A stretch of DNA of 64,000 bases from Thereva unica. Lineage: Eukaryota > Arthropoda > Insecta > Diptera > Therevidae. The translations under genes were made by a program, and so were the position numbers. Positions within the stretch are counted from its first letter, which is position 1. Every line of letters begins with the position of its first letter. The notes under the pieces were generated by a model. It was given only the letters and a program-made list of their open reading frames with translations. It was not told the DNA's origin and made no database searches. Positions 29,056 through 39,804 of the stretch are shown in pieces. Where the stretch lies: contig OX465281.1 in the NCBI GenBank assembly GCA_949987705.1, positions 104,493,248-104,557,247 on the forward strand, read 5' to 3'.

Positions 29056-29835
29056 AATTTTCCAAAGTATAGTTAAATAATCCAAAATATAGATAATTCA
29101 GGGCATTACATAAAATTCTAATTCATCCGACACGCGAAACTGGCTGGAAGCGAGTTATTCGTCGAGAAGTGTCACAACCTTCGCTGTTGACTTTTCACCC
29201 GTTATGTCGCGGACATGAAGTGACATAGAGTTTCGGCCAATAGCCCATTTCAAAGATATTTTAATACCCGTATTTCTGCTGTTTACTACGTTATCATATG
29301 AGCAACCGTTAAGAAGATATTCAAAAAAACTTGCGTTATTAGTTATTTCAGGCACGTGAAGTGCGAACTTTGGCGTTGTATTACTCGCAAACTATACAAG
29401 CAAGAACGTTGACTAAGGGCTTATTCTAAAGGTAATCACTAGCACTATAAGTTTGGTAATCGGCATTAACCCACCCAAATTAATATCTTACGAGATAATC
29501 GCAAAAAACTGCATTCAACCTTAACCACCCGAACAAGTTCAAACTTTCCGCGGCCATAACTTTGAGCCAAATTAACTAACAGACCTCGTTGAGGGCTCAT
29601 TTAGTAGATAATTTTATTCTCTAATGACTTTGTATTGATCATTTTCAGCTATCATTGCACACAACCGAGTTATTTGGTATAAACGACCTCTACCTCTTTT
29701 TAAAGATGGCGGCTTTTCCCATCACACTGCGACCCCACAAACTTGGTTTTAACATTGTCAGATGTACCCCAACAAATTCCAAAAAAAATGTTGACCATCA
29801 TGAAATGCAATTTGATTTACTAATTGCACTGGACT
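29056..29835. other. Unrelated block replacing the Gypsy-2 RT
   Basis: No RT motif can be found here in any frame, though RT should lie at this point. The block has a 66-residue minus-strand frame (29155-29355) and the start of a plus-strand frame at 29655, neither recognised. Sequence of the Gypsy type resumes at about 29836 (LHKLTEKGKPF). A deletion-replacement or an insertion with deletion would explain it. Confidence 0.6.
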
Positions 29836-30581
29836 ATAAGGAATTACATAAACTGACAGAAAAGGGAAAACCATTTATCAGGACAGAAAAGTGCGAGGAA
29901 AGTTTCAAGACACTAAAACGAGGACTTTGCCAAGCACCAATACTCACATACCCGAAGCCAGGCGAAAGATTCATATTGGACACAGACGCGAGTAATGTCG
30001 GGATTGGTACAGTGCTATCACAAAACTTCGAAGGACAGGAAAAGGTCATAGCTTACTACAGTAGAGCCCTGTCAAAATCGGAGCGGAATTACTGTGTCAC
30101 AAGAAGGGAACTATTGGCAATCGTGTACTCAACTAAACACTTCCACAAGTATCTCTATGGGCAAAACTTCATCCTTCGAACAGATCATGCAGCATTAAAA
30201 TGCCTGATGCAATTCAAAAATCCTGAAGGACAAGTGGCAAGATGGATCGAGAGACTTCAGTCCTACGACTTCAATATAGGCCACAGAAATGGTAGGAACC
30301 ATAGTAATGCAGATGCACTCTCCCGGCGACCATGCGTACTAGACTGCAAACATTGTGGACGTATCGAGGAAAAGTGTCAAAGGACGACAGTCGAGCCACC
30401 GACAGGATGGGATGACCAGGGACTCCGAGACGCCCAACGCGACGACCCGGATATTTCTCCAATTCTGACATGGAAGGAATACGAGGAAAAGCCGGAATGG
30501 AAGGACATTGCAGAGAGGAGCGAAACCCTGAAGAGCTATTGGGCCCAATGGGATTCTTTGCACATTGAGCGAGGAGTATAA
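29836..30581 (+). CDS. Gypsy-2 RNase H
   Basis: This is the element-derived part of a 308-residue frame whose upstream ATG (29655) lies in unrelated sequence. RNase H motifs are FILDTDASNVGIG, RELLAIVYSTKHFHKYL, RTDHAALKCLM and HSNADALSRRPC. Upstream is the RT connection (CEESFKTLKRGL). The stop is followed by a break before integrase at 30621. Confidence 0.85.
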
Positions 30582-30620
30582 AAGCGCAAATGGGAAACCG
30601 CTGACGGTACCTCTCATCGA

Positions 30621-31748
30621 ATGCAGGTATTAGTCCCCCGCGTTAGAATAAGAGATATTCTAGAGGAGGGTCATAATGGCGCATCAGGAGGACATCTGGG
30701 AGTCAATAAAACTTTGCCAAAAATAAGAGATAGATTCTATTGGCTTCACATGCGAGACGATGTTGCAGACTGGTGCCGTAAATGCACAACTTGTGCCAGC
30801 AACAAGGGCCCTCGAGTAAGAACGAAAGGAGAAATGCAGCAATACAACGTGGGAGCCCCATTTGAAAGAATCGCAATCGATGTGGCAGGACCTTTTCCGG
30901 TGTCAGACCGAGGAAATCGTTACATTTTGGTGGTCATGGACTACTTCAGTAAGTAGCCCGAAGCATATGCCATTCCAAATCAGGAAGCAATCACTGTTGC
31001 AGAGGAATTAGTGAACAATTGGATCTGCAGATTTGGTGTTCCTCATGAGCTTCACTCTTACCAAGGGGGAAACTTTGAATCTCAAGTTTTTCAAGAAGTA
31101 TGTAAGATTCTCGGGGTGAAGAAGACAAGGACGACGTCCCTTCATCCCCAGTCCGATGGAATAGTAGAGCGATTCAACAGGACAATGTTAAAACACCTAA
31201 GGAAAGTTGTTAGTGAGCACCAGCGTGACTGGGACAGTTACATCCCTATATTTGTAATGGCATATCGGACAGCGGTTCATAATTCCACCGGACAAACCCC
31301 TTGTAGTGTGATTTTTGGAAGACAAATCCGGCTGCCAAGCGACTTGAAATTTGGGACACCTGTTGAAAGCAACGAGTCTACTGGCGGCGGTTATACAGGT
31401 GAACTTCGTGATCGGCTCGCAGATATCCATCAGCTTGCAAGGAAGAATCTTAAGATAGCCAGTGACAGGAAGAAAACTAGGTACGACCTCCGAGCAAACT
31501 GTAGCGGATACCAGGAAGGCGACCTCGTTTGGCTGTTCAACCCTCGACGACGAAAAGGCAAGTCTCCGAAACTTCAGCGCCAGTGGGAGGGGCCCTATAA
31601 ATTCTTAACACGGATCAACGACGTTGTCTATAGGATTCAACAAGGACCCAAAGCCAAGAAGAAGATTGTGCACATAGACAGGCTATGCCCATATCATCAG
31701 CCGGACCCTGGATGGACAACTGTTCGGGACGATGATGATGCAATGTGA
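30621..31748 (+). pseudogene. Gypsy-2 integrase, one stop and one lost catalytic residue
   Basis: Two frames in the same register (30621-30956 and 31011-31748) are separated by a TAG at 30954-30956, where the aligned residue is usually W. The zinc-binding domain is H, H (EEGHNGASGGHLG) and C-x2-C (CTTC). The catalytic core has D in AIDVAGP and E in DGIVERFN. The second aspartate is replaced: HSYQGGNFES where relatives have SDQG. The C-terminal part (GPYKFLTRINDVVYRI) is complete, ending just before the 3' LTR. Confidence 0.87.
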
Positions 31749-31842
31749 TGATTTATGCGCCATCAGTTTGTCAAAAAGCATAATCAACGATTGTCGGTAA
31801 CAACTCTGGTTGATGTATGAACTAATGATTTATGTACTAAAC
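31744..31842 (+). repeat. Gypsy-2 3' LTR, left part
   Basis: This matches 26396-26495 and ends with GTACTAAAC (31834-31842). The rest of this LTR begins at 51933. The same nonamer is repeated at 51924-51932. Confidence 0.92.
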
Positions 31843-31863
31843 ATTGATTATCTATAAGTAGAT

Positions 31864-32340
31864 GCGTAATCATGGGACCTGCGAGGATGGCGGGTGTTGG
31901 TGTTTGGCGGTGCTCGGGTCTATATTCTTTTTGCGGTTTGTTCTTTCGGTAAAACTTGCAAGATTTGGAAGCTTTGGTTTGGAGTTTCGATAATACATAA
32001 TAAAAAAGCTGAGGGTTAACGATGATGGAAATAAAGTGTACATAAGAAGGTATGTTCTTGGAACATTAAAATGAAGTTGAATTTATTTTGGCTGGGGCGC
32101 GGTGCCGTATACAAATTTGAGATATCGAATCTCATGATTTTTCAGTTTTCGGACTTTTTGATTTTATGAGACTTATTTGCATTAGTTAGCGAAAAGTGCA
32201 CTGCAGGGAGAGGGGTGTCGAAACACCGTTTTGAAACATTTCTCTTCATGTTTTTTGGTGACTGATTATGAAAATCATCAGGAAATTTTAGGACTGCAAT
32301 AAAATATGTTCGTCACCCTTATAAATATAAAATACACCCC
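31864..32340. other. Left unique part of the 20 kb element
   Basis: No gene recognised. It runs from the left inverted end to the ATGGCGG-rich repeat at 32341. Confidence 0.5.
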
Positions 32341-33600
32341 TTTTTAAACTCTTTTCTTTACTTTCACTTCGGAGCATCAAATCTTGTAACGTTAATTTAA
32401 CCGCCTTTTACTCAATGCAAATGGATGAAACTTTGCAGGCATACATATTCCCGATGACAATACACGAATATGACATTTTGTTACATTTTTTGTTGTTGAT
32501 TTTGTTGTTGAGTAACAAAAAACGATTTTTAATAAAAAATGCTTGGAGTTATTCGTTCTACTCAATGTAGAGTCTTAAAATTCACTTCCCTTCAATAAAA
32601 ATTGGTAAAAATTAACAGACATGTGTATTTCCGACGAAAACACACGAAAATGATAGTTCCAAATTAAAAATGGCGGCCAAAAAAATATGATGGATTACAT
32701 TTTTCTTTACAAGCCACTCGTTCGATATGGGTATCAAATGAAAGGTTATAACAAGTTGAATACAATTAGCGTCATCCTAAATTCAAAATGGCGGTAGAAA
32801 AATGGCGGCATAAAAGTGGCGGCCAACACAAAAAAGAGGATCAATTTTTCTGTACATCGCGCTCGGCATGGGTATCAAATGGAAGGGAGTGACAATTAGA
32901 ATACTGTTGTCTGTGTCCCGTCATTTCAATTCAAAATCGCGGCCAACACAAAATGGCGGTTTACCCTTTAATTTACTTCGCTCTCGGTATGGATATCAAA
33001 TGAAAGTGTATTAAAGTGAGTAAGAAAGTAAACTGTATGACGTCATTTTAAATCAAATATGGCGTTCACTCAAAAATGGCGGAAGACATAACATAGCTAC
33101 CAATAGCAAATAAAAATATGATTTAAAAAGATGCAAAAAAATATGTTTCCAGTTTTTAGTTTTTATTGCTCCAGCCAGTATACGCGAGCACACTACCTTT
33201 CAAAATGTAAAAAAAATCGTAGAGCGCTATTAGATTTTTGAGGGGTCATCAAATTGTGCATTTTTGGGCTGCACTTGAGAACTGTTGTAAAGAAACAAAT
33301 ACAAAACATGTAAAAAACTTTCCTTATTTAACATGATAATCTAATTAAGAGTTTGGAAATTGTAATGTATTAATTAACGCTATTCGTTACTAAAAAGTAA
33401 AAAATAAAAAAAATAAAAAAATTTTTTTTAAGAAACTCTTTTCTTTACCTTTATATATTGATCAGTTGTGAACACAAAATTAATATAGATACTAAAAAAA
33501 TCGACTAAAAGGTAAAAAATAAGAAGATTTTAAACAATATAAACTTTTAAATCAAAATGGAAAAAATCTCACACATTCCTTAAAGAAAAGCGTGGGGTGC
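32341..33600 (+). repeat. Repeat P, copy 1 (ATGGCGG-rich)
   Basis: This is about 96% or more identical by eye to 47032-48285. It starts TTTTTAAACTCTTTTC and contains several CAAAATGGCGG or AAATGGCGGC words between 32660 and 33080, set in three diverged units of about 100 bp that share TATGGGTATCAAATGAAAG. The last about 170 bp match one arm of the palindrome at 48113-48566. No coding potential. Confidence 0.85.
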
Positions 33601-34084
33601 GTTTTTTTTTTTTATTATTTAATCTAGCCAAATTTTATCAAGCATTAAGGGGATAAAACTAAAGGGAAGTAATATTTTAAAAATAAACTTTATACAGCAG
33701 CTTTTTTCTACGTTTTGGATAATTGTTGCTGCTACCGGATTGCAGGTTGGTTGCTTGGTATTGTTAAGAAGAAATAAGTCATTTTCAACCACCCCTAGAT
33801 ACAGGTTGTATTTGAAAAATGATTCAAATATTTTTATGTGTTTAAATTTTATTTTTGATCAAAAATAAATTGGAAAATTTATTATAATCTCTTTTTCAAT
33901 GCGGTCAACCACCCTTGAATCAAATCAAAATCAAAAAAAAACTTGAAAATGTTGTACGATTTTTGAACAAATTTCCCAAAATAACTCTTGTACAACTAGT
34001 CCATTATTTAGTTTGTCATATCATGGTTCATTGTCTTGCAGTAAGATTAGTACAAGGGTTGAATAGGTTAACCATTATCATCGT
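33601..34084. other. AT-rich stretch, nothing recognised
   Basis: Homopolymer-rich, with no frame longer than about 60 codons of any recognised type. Confidence 0.5.
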
Positions 34085-34115
34085 TGGGAGGTGGAATTGA
34101 CGAGGAATTCTGCGT

Positions 34116-34805
34116 TTGAATTCTGGGATGTTGTATGAGGCCACCACATCAGCCTTCGATGCTATTTCCGAACAGATTTCCGGATTTTTATTTTCCCACC
34201 CGGAAAGCGAAATCATTGTTGCGGGTGATTTCAACGTTCATAATGTACATTGGCTAAATTACTCAAATGGCACCAGTGTTCCTGGAAAAGACGCCGAGCT
34301 CTTTGCGAGCCTCAACAACTTGCACCAAATTGTCAAATGTCCGTCCAGAGTCCCTGATATTCCAGGTCAAGGAGCCCATCTCCTTGACCTGTTTCTTTCT
34401 TCCCACCCGACGCGGTACTCCATCAAGGTTAGCTCACCCCTTGGCAACTCGGACCATAAACTAATTAGCGCTTATTTCCCATATCCATCCTCGACCACAA
34501 CCACCACAGCTCCTAAAGGAACTGTGTATCACTATGGGAAATCCAACTGGTTGGGTCTTATTCGCTTCTTCCAGGCCACTGACTGGGATTTGTGTTTCCG
34601 TAATGCCAATGCGAACTATGCGGCTCTCTGTGTCACCAAAATTATTCGAGCGGGTATGCGCTTGTTCATCCCTCACTCTACCAAATCTGTGAAGCCTAGG
34701 CCGAACAAATGGTTCAATGGGGAATGTATGAACGCAATCAAAGCTAAAGAAGCCGCCTATAGAGCATACAGACGTTCGCCTAATGAGCCACTTCGTCGTG
34801 AGTAA
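34116..34805 (+). pseudogene. LINE endonuclease domain
   Basis: The 229-residue frame has ESEIIVAGDFNVHNVHW (catalytic D and N), AHLLDLFLSSHP and PLGNSDHKLISAYF (catalytic SDH), the second half of a LINE APE-type endonuclease. The first catalytic half lies upstream and is missing, so the copy is truncated. The frame continues past TAA at 34803-34805 and a TAG at 34878-34880 into the RT. Confidence 0.85.
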
Positions 34806-34919
34806 GTCAAACTTAGAAACTCCTGTAACTCCATCATCAGGAAAGTCAAATCATCATTTGATGATAGATTGAGAAGTTAGATTCTTAACTCCACTACAGG
34901 CAGCAAAAACTTCTGGTCC

Positions 34920-36407
34920 TTGGTAACTGCCATCAAGAGGAATTTTACTTCCTTCTCAACACCTCCTTTTATTCACAACAAGGAAGTGATAACAGAAAGC
35001 AAACCCAAGGCCGACCTATTAGCTTCTCTGTTCGCCGCAAATTCTTCTTTACCCGATGCTGCTATGTCACCCCCCACTCTCGAGAATACCACCCACTCAA
35101 TGGACGGAGTTCACTTCAGGACTCGCGAGGTGTTTAGGTGTCTCAAGGAACTCGACGCCAATAAATCCACTGGTCCCGACAAAATCCCCCCTATGGTACT
35201 TAAAAAATGTGCCTCACCTTTGGCTAAACCTCTGCGCAAACTTTTTGCCCTGTCTTACTTCTCCGGAGTGTATCCCGACTCTTGGAAACTAGCTCATGTT
35301 CAGCCAATCCCAAAAAAAGGTGAAGCCAGCGACCCCTTAAACTACCGCCCAATAGCAATTACTTCTGTTCTCTCCAAAATCAAGGAGACAATAATCAATA
35401 AAAAGCTGATGATATATCTAGAATCCAACCAAATTATACACGACAGGCAATACGGCTTCAGATCTAAACGGTCTACTGGCGATCTGCTTGTGTGCTTAAC
35501 CGAGCGTATCAACCAAAGCATTCACAGCTTGGGTGAGTCTAGCCTGGTTGCTCTAGATATATCAAAGGCTTTTGACAGAGTATGGCACCCAGCTCTGTTG
35601 AATAAACTCCAAGCTATTGGTATACACTTAGTTCTAAGGAACTGGATTAAGAGCTTTCTTTCAGGCCGTTCAATCAAGGTAGTATTGGATGGCGTCGAAT
35701 CCAACCCCCACGCCATTTCGGCCGGAGTTCCCCAGGGGTCAATTCTCTCACCCGCACTTTTTCTAATCTTCATTAATGATCTGCTCTCAATCCCCTCCAA
35801 CCCACTTCACTGCTTCGCTGATGACGGTACTCTGAATTTCTCTTACTCCTTCGACAATATAAGACAAGCACGTGCCAGACCTTGTCTTTACCACCGTCAA
35901 CTGATGTCGACTTCGATCAACCGGGATATCGAATCGATTCTTCATTGGGGCGAAATGAACCGCGTCGAATTAAATGCCACAAAAACGAAGCACTGTCTGA
36001 TCTCCAACAAAAATTGTACCGACCTTCCTCCTGTCTCGGTGGATGGAGAGAATCTAACGGCTGACTCAACTCTCAACATCCTAGGGGTAGCTTTAACGGA
36101 GCATTTGCGATGGAACGATCACATATTCCAAATCGCCAAACAAGCCTTCCAATGCCTTGGATTTCTCAAGAGATGCAAGTTCCTCCTCCAGCCAGCCGCA
36201 TTGGCTACAATATACAAATCCTACATTCGGCCGCGCCTCGAATACAACTCACATATCTGGGCAGGCGCCCCAAAAACCACCTTGGCTTGTCTCGACAAGG
36301 TGCAAAATCGTGCCCTCAAACTCATTGGTGATGGCCCCTTTCGCGCCTCCATAGACACCTTGAGCCACCGTAGGAATGTAGCAGCCCTCTCCATACTTTA
36401 TCGCTAA
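34920..36407 (+). CDS. LINE reverse transcriptase
   Basis: The 495-residue frame has LDANKSTGPDKIPPMVL, PIPKKGEASDPLNYRPIAI, YGFRSKRSTGDLL, LVALDISKAFDRVWH, SAGVPQGSILSPALF and the catalytic FADD (about residue 298) in HCFADDGTLNF. A thumb with SYIRPRLEYNSHIWAG follows. The frame meets TAA at 36405-36407, but the C-terminal tail (DLLPARQCFSRNTRL, TTRLWNDLPQSVFPNWY) continues in the same frame to about 36678. Confidence 0.87.
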   Translation: MVTAIKRNFTSFSTPPFIHNKEVITESKPKADLLASLFAANSSLPDAAMSPPTLENTTHSMDGVHFRTREVFRCLKELDANKSTGPDKIPPMVLKKCASPLAKPLRKLFALSYFSGVYPDSWKLAHVQPIPKKGEASDPLNYRPIAITSVLSKIKETIINKKLMIYLESNQIIHDRQYGFRSKRSTGDLLVCLTERINQSIHSLGESSLVALDISKAFDRVWHPALLNKLQAIGIHLVLRNWIKSFLSGRSIKVVLDGVESNPHAISAGVPQGSILSPALFLIFINDLLSIPSNPLHCFADDGTLNFSYSFDNIRQARARPCLYHRQLMSTSINRDIESILHWGEMNRVELNATKTKHCLISNKNCTDLPPVSVDGENLTADSTLNILGVALTEHLRWNDHIFQIAKQAFQCLGFLKRCKFLLQPAALATIYKSYIRPRLEYNSHIWAGAPKTTLACLDKVQNRALKLIGDGPFRASIDTLSHRRNVAALSILYR

Positions 36408-36678
36408 TACCATGGCGACTGTTCCACCGAAATTCAGGACCTCCTGCCTGCACGGCAATGCTTTTCCCGCAACACAAGACTAGACCGCTCGGCTCACCCC
36501 CATACCCTACAGCCCCCTCGTTCACGCACAATACGGTTTAGAAGTTCGTTTATGAATAGAACAACTCGACTGTGGAATGATCTCCCGCAGTCAGTATTTC
36601 CGAACTGGTACAACATCTTAGAGTTCAAACGTGAGGTTCATCGTCATTTTCTTCTACACCCTCCAGACCCCCTCTAAC
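36408..36678 (+). pseudogene. LINE ORF2 C-terminal tail after the stop
   Basis: In the frame of 34920-36407, after the TAA, the sequence reads RTIRFRSSFMNRTTRLWNDL and FKREVHRHFLLHPPDPL, then a TAA. This is the usual end of such ORF2 proteins and shows that the upstream stop is an acquired change. Confidence 0.8.
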
Positions 36679-36809
36679 CTTTCCTATTCTCCTCTATTCT
36701 TCAAACCAAGCTACTACTAGACATTGCACCATGAACTGAACGACATGACGGACTGGTAGTACAAAGGGTTACACCTAAGCTTGGTTTTTTCATAAAAAAA
36801 AAAACAAAT

Positions 36810-37122
36810 GAGCTCGGAAATACTAACCGATTATTCCAGAATCCAGTTGTTCTTTTTAGAAACGAATTCCTATTTTGTAGAGTGCCCGAAAAGAGGGCTG
36901 CAGGTGGAAGGAGTGAGACGAGTTATCTAATTTGGTGCTGAGGGAATAAGATTGCCGTGCAGTCAGGAGAGGGTTTATTTCGATGGTACTGAGATAGTGG
37001 CGATAGAATGTTGTATGTTTAGCAAGTAAGTCAGTTCGCCTTCGACGATAACTTCGGAAGTTTACGGGATAAAACTGATAAAAGTGTTTAAATATTCTCC
37101 GTTTTTACAACCCAGCGGGAAA
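36810..37122. other. Stretch without recognised features
   Basis: Nothing coding. Lies between the LINE tail and a small inverted-repeat element. Confidence 0.5.
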
Positions 37123-37569
37123 TGTAATGGCTAGGTAAGCGAGGTGATAATGAGATGGACCCATTACCTTTGTGATGAAATAATAGCTTATTTTTACATA
37201 GGGATGTCCTATGGCGGTAAGTACTTACTGTAGGCATTACAAACGAGGACTTATTTCAGAGGTGAAGTGTATTAAGTGAATACATAGATTACCATGTAAG
37301 GCACGCAGAATAAAATTCTGGCTTCCCTTTTTAGCATTAAAAACATTACTATCCAAAATTACCATTGCATTTCAGCTACATTTGGTGAGAATTTTACTAT
37401 AGCAAGATATATTTTTGACTGCACTGCACGATCCACATCGAACGAATTTGGAGGGCGGAATAAACTCAAGAAGAGAGGCTTCGACAAGACAAAGACTAAT
37501 AAAAGCACATCACATTTCCAACGAAAGTATTTCACAAGTCATTACCTAGTCGCTTATCTAGCCATTACA
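37123..37569. mobile_element. Possible 447-bp MITE
   Basis: The left end TGTAATGGCTAGGTAAGCGA faces the right end TCGCTTATCTAGCCATTACA, an inverted pair with two or three mismatches over about 20 bp. A weaker match continues inward. No target duplication was found. Confidence 0.45.
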
Positions 37570-37672
37570 ATGTAAAGACTTCCATTTTACTAAATTTGCA
37601 GTCGAATTTTTCAATTACCATGTAAGCGGTACCACAAATCATTCTTGGGTTACCTGAGTAACCCCTCGCTCA

Positions 37673-38381
37673 GAGGCGGATTAAGCTTCTGCGGGACCCT
37701 AGGCGATTGCAAATGTGGGGCCCCCTATTTTTACCCCTTGCAGAAATAAGTTTTTTTAATAAATTTATTCATACACTTAGAATTCTTATAATTAATATTT
37801 ACGATTCGCTTAAATTGACTTTATACACACTTTTTCCTGCATTTCGACTCGGTGAATTTATCGATCACATCATCGAATTCAATCAAAAGAATACTTAACA
37901 TGTCTAGTCGCTCTTGTTGCATAGCAGCTCTTTGAGCAGCCTTAATTCGTTTCAACCCTGAAAACGAACGTTCTGCCGAACAAACCGTTATCATCATTGT
38001 CAGGAATATTCGAAGAGCTACTTCAACGTTCGAAAATACATTAATAAGTTTGTCTTCAACGATAATCTCATATAATTTGCCATGAGATTTTTGCGCATTT
38101 CCGTATCTCGATTTAACATAATGGTGGAACTGTTTCAGCTCGGGAGCAAAATATTCTAAATCGTTAGAATAAATGCGCACCAAGTTTTCAGTCGCGCTTT
38201 CATACTCATCATCCGTTAATGAAAAATCATTTAGAAATGAGAAGTTTTTGTAAATCTAAACTAAACCTAAACCTGTCCTCTTCTGTTGATTTCAACGATA
38301 ATCTTTCGGCATCGGGGGCTCCATTACCACCGGGGCCCCTAGGCACCTGCCTAGGTCTGCCTAATGGTTAATCCGCCACTG
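37673..38381 (-). mobile_element. 709-bp hAT derivative with perfect 8-bp duplication
   Basis: The ends are CAGAGGCGGATTAAGC at the left and the reverse complement of CAGTGGCGGATTAACC at the right. CCCTCGCT flanks both sides (37665-37672, 38382-38389). The interior keeps part of a hAT transposase C-terminus on the minus strand (37821-38183). It is an internally deleted, non-autonomous hAT. Confidence 0.93.
37821..38183 (-). pseudogene. hAT transposase C-terminal fragment
   Basis: The 120-residue frame contains SNVEVALRIFLTMMITVCSA, then ERSFSGLKRIK, the hAT C-terminal dimerisation region (zinc-finger-protein-862-like transposases share this form). The catalytic core upstream is deleted. The natural start is absent. 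Confidence 0.8.
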
Positions 38382-38389
38382 CCCTCGCT

Positions 38390-38910
38390 AGTTTTCCTGC
38401 TGGGAAATAAAGCCTTTGATTTGTTACATATAGGGTGTTAGTAATACTCTATTTACAAATTTTATAGCGCCAAACTATTAGGAGTCCCAGCATACGTGAC
38501 AGACCCTGTACAAGCAGTTGCGGAAAAATTGTAAAGATGAGAGGATGAATATTAACAAAACCAGTTAATACTAAGTAAAGCCGGTTTATAGTACACTTCA
38601 GCCTGTCCCTGTTATGCTGTCTGTAAATTTTGGAAAGAAGGATTCAATTGTTTTACAGTTCCAGGTTGATATATTTATGTGGATCTATCATTATAGCCAA
38701 GGTCCTAAATCCAAAGCAATGCCTGAATGCGAAAGTATCTTTTTGATTGAAAGCCGTGAATTATGCCTACTGGGGACACCACGATATAAAAAAACGCGGC
38801 CTGTACTCGACCTCTTAGGTGGTGTGGAAGAGAGTGCACAAGACTTATTATATTTATAAAGCACTTACAATTCCTGGTGCGTTATAAATTTTAAAATATT
38901 CTTTTAGAGT
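38390..38910. other. Stretch without recognised features, left flank of BEL-2
   Basis: An 81-codon frame at 38614-38859 has no recognised domain and lies in unrelated sequence. I do not call it a gene. Confidence 0.5.
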
Positions 38911-39273
38911 TGTCTAAAACCACAACAATTTTCCCGATGTCTGAAAATGCAGCAAATTTCTGTCACGCGCGTGACCCTGCATTGGTGGACATCCGCTCGT
39001 TAATAAATAAATATATTACGATCAGCAATTATTGGACCATCAGCATTGTTACCTGCTTGCACATTGATTTTCGAGTATCGATTCTTAGCCTGTTCAAGGT
39101 TCAATTCTTGAGCTTTGATGTGTAAGCAAATAATTTTTATATAAAAGAAGAAACAAATAAATTAAATTCATTCAGTCATTAACAATCAAGCCTTTTATTT
39201 TATACTCAGTGTGAGGCTGCACTGAGAAGTCAGTTAGTGAGAAGTTAATAAATAGATAAAATAATCTATTTTT
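38911..39273 (+). repeat. BEL-2 5' LTR
   Basis: About 363 bp, with TGTCTAAAACCACAAC at the start. It matches 46759-47036 plus 50966-51041. Differences from the 3' LTR are small, including a short indel around 39048. The string TATATAAAAGAAG near 39138 could be a TATA box. Confidence 0.88.
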
Positions 39274-39322
39274 CGGGGGGGTCACCAACGTTCGAGAATC
39301 ATTTGGTGATCCCGTTTACGCT
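39274..39322 (+). other. BEL-2 leader with probable primer site
   Basis: Between the LTR and the first ATG (39323) lies TTTGGTGATCCCGTTTACG. GGTGATCCCG is also found before gag in BEL-1. This is the expected zone of the tRNA primer site. The exact site is not assigned. Confidence 0.45.
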
Positions 39323-39796
39323 ATGGAATCATTCGAGCAGCTTGTAACTCTTCAATCCGGAATCGGAAAACGCATCGAGAAGCACTTTCAGAACTTCAAA
39401 AAAGATTCCCCCAGCAGAAAAAGGGGAGGCGATGGCATCCAGAGAATGCAAAATAGGCTCTCAACGCTGGAAGAAGATTGGGCTCAATTCCAGCAAAACA
39501 ACAGCCAACTGACTCCATTACAAGAGGAATTCTCGCAACATCCGTATTTCAGCCAGGGATTTGAAGAAGTAGTAAGCACAGCGTACGAGGAATTTAAAAA
39601 GGCAATTCAAGCAGCCATCATAGCTGCAACAGCAGAACTTGCAGCAGCAAAGGTCAGAGATCCAAGCCCAAAGTCCGGCACCAGCGGCCAGCAAAATGAA
39701 AGTGAACCTGAGGAATCAGCAGATGATAAGAGAGAAGTGGCCGACATAGAACAAGCTAGACGGTTACGACGCCAACATGCGCTTTTACGGCTCTAG
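39323..39796 (+). pseudogene. BEL-2 gag N-terminal frame
   Basis: This 157-residue frame starts at the first ATG after the leader and is helical and acidic (MESFEQLVTLQSGIGKRIEK; QNESEPEESADDKREVAD). The last part, EQARRLRRQHALLRL, runs into a TAG at 39794-39796. The rest of gag continues at 39805 in another frame, so a frameshift lies between. A position directly upstream of DUF1759 gag fits the N-terminal gag of BEL. Confidence 0.75.
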
Positions 39797-39804
39797 AACG
39801 GCTT

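Larger units (their letters stand above)
34085..36804 (+). mobile_element. CR1/Jockey-type LINE, 5'-truncated
   Basis: The order is endonuclease (N-terminus missing), RT, C-terminal tail, short 3' UTR and an A tail at about 36792-36802. The family differs from the LINE at 11030-13975: FADDGTLNF in place of YADDLKIY, and an A tail in place of TAAA. Stops at 34803-34805, 34878-34880 and 36405-36407 show it is dead. Confidence 0.86.

Noticed and set aside
38614..38859. 81-codon frame left of BEL-2
   Set aside because: No domain, no repeat partner and an ordinary length by chance in this composition.
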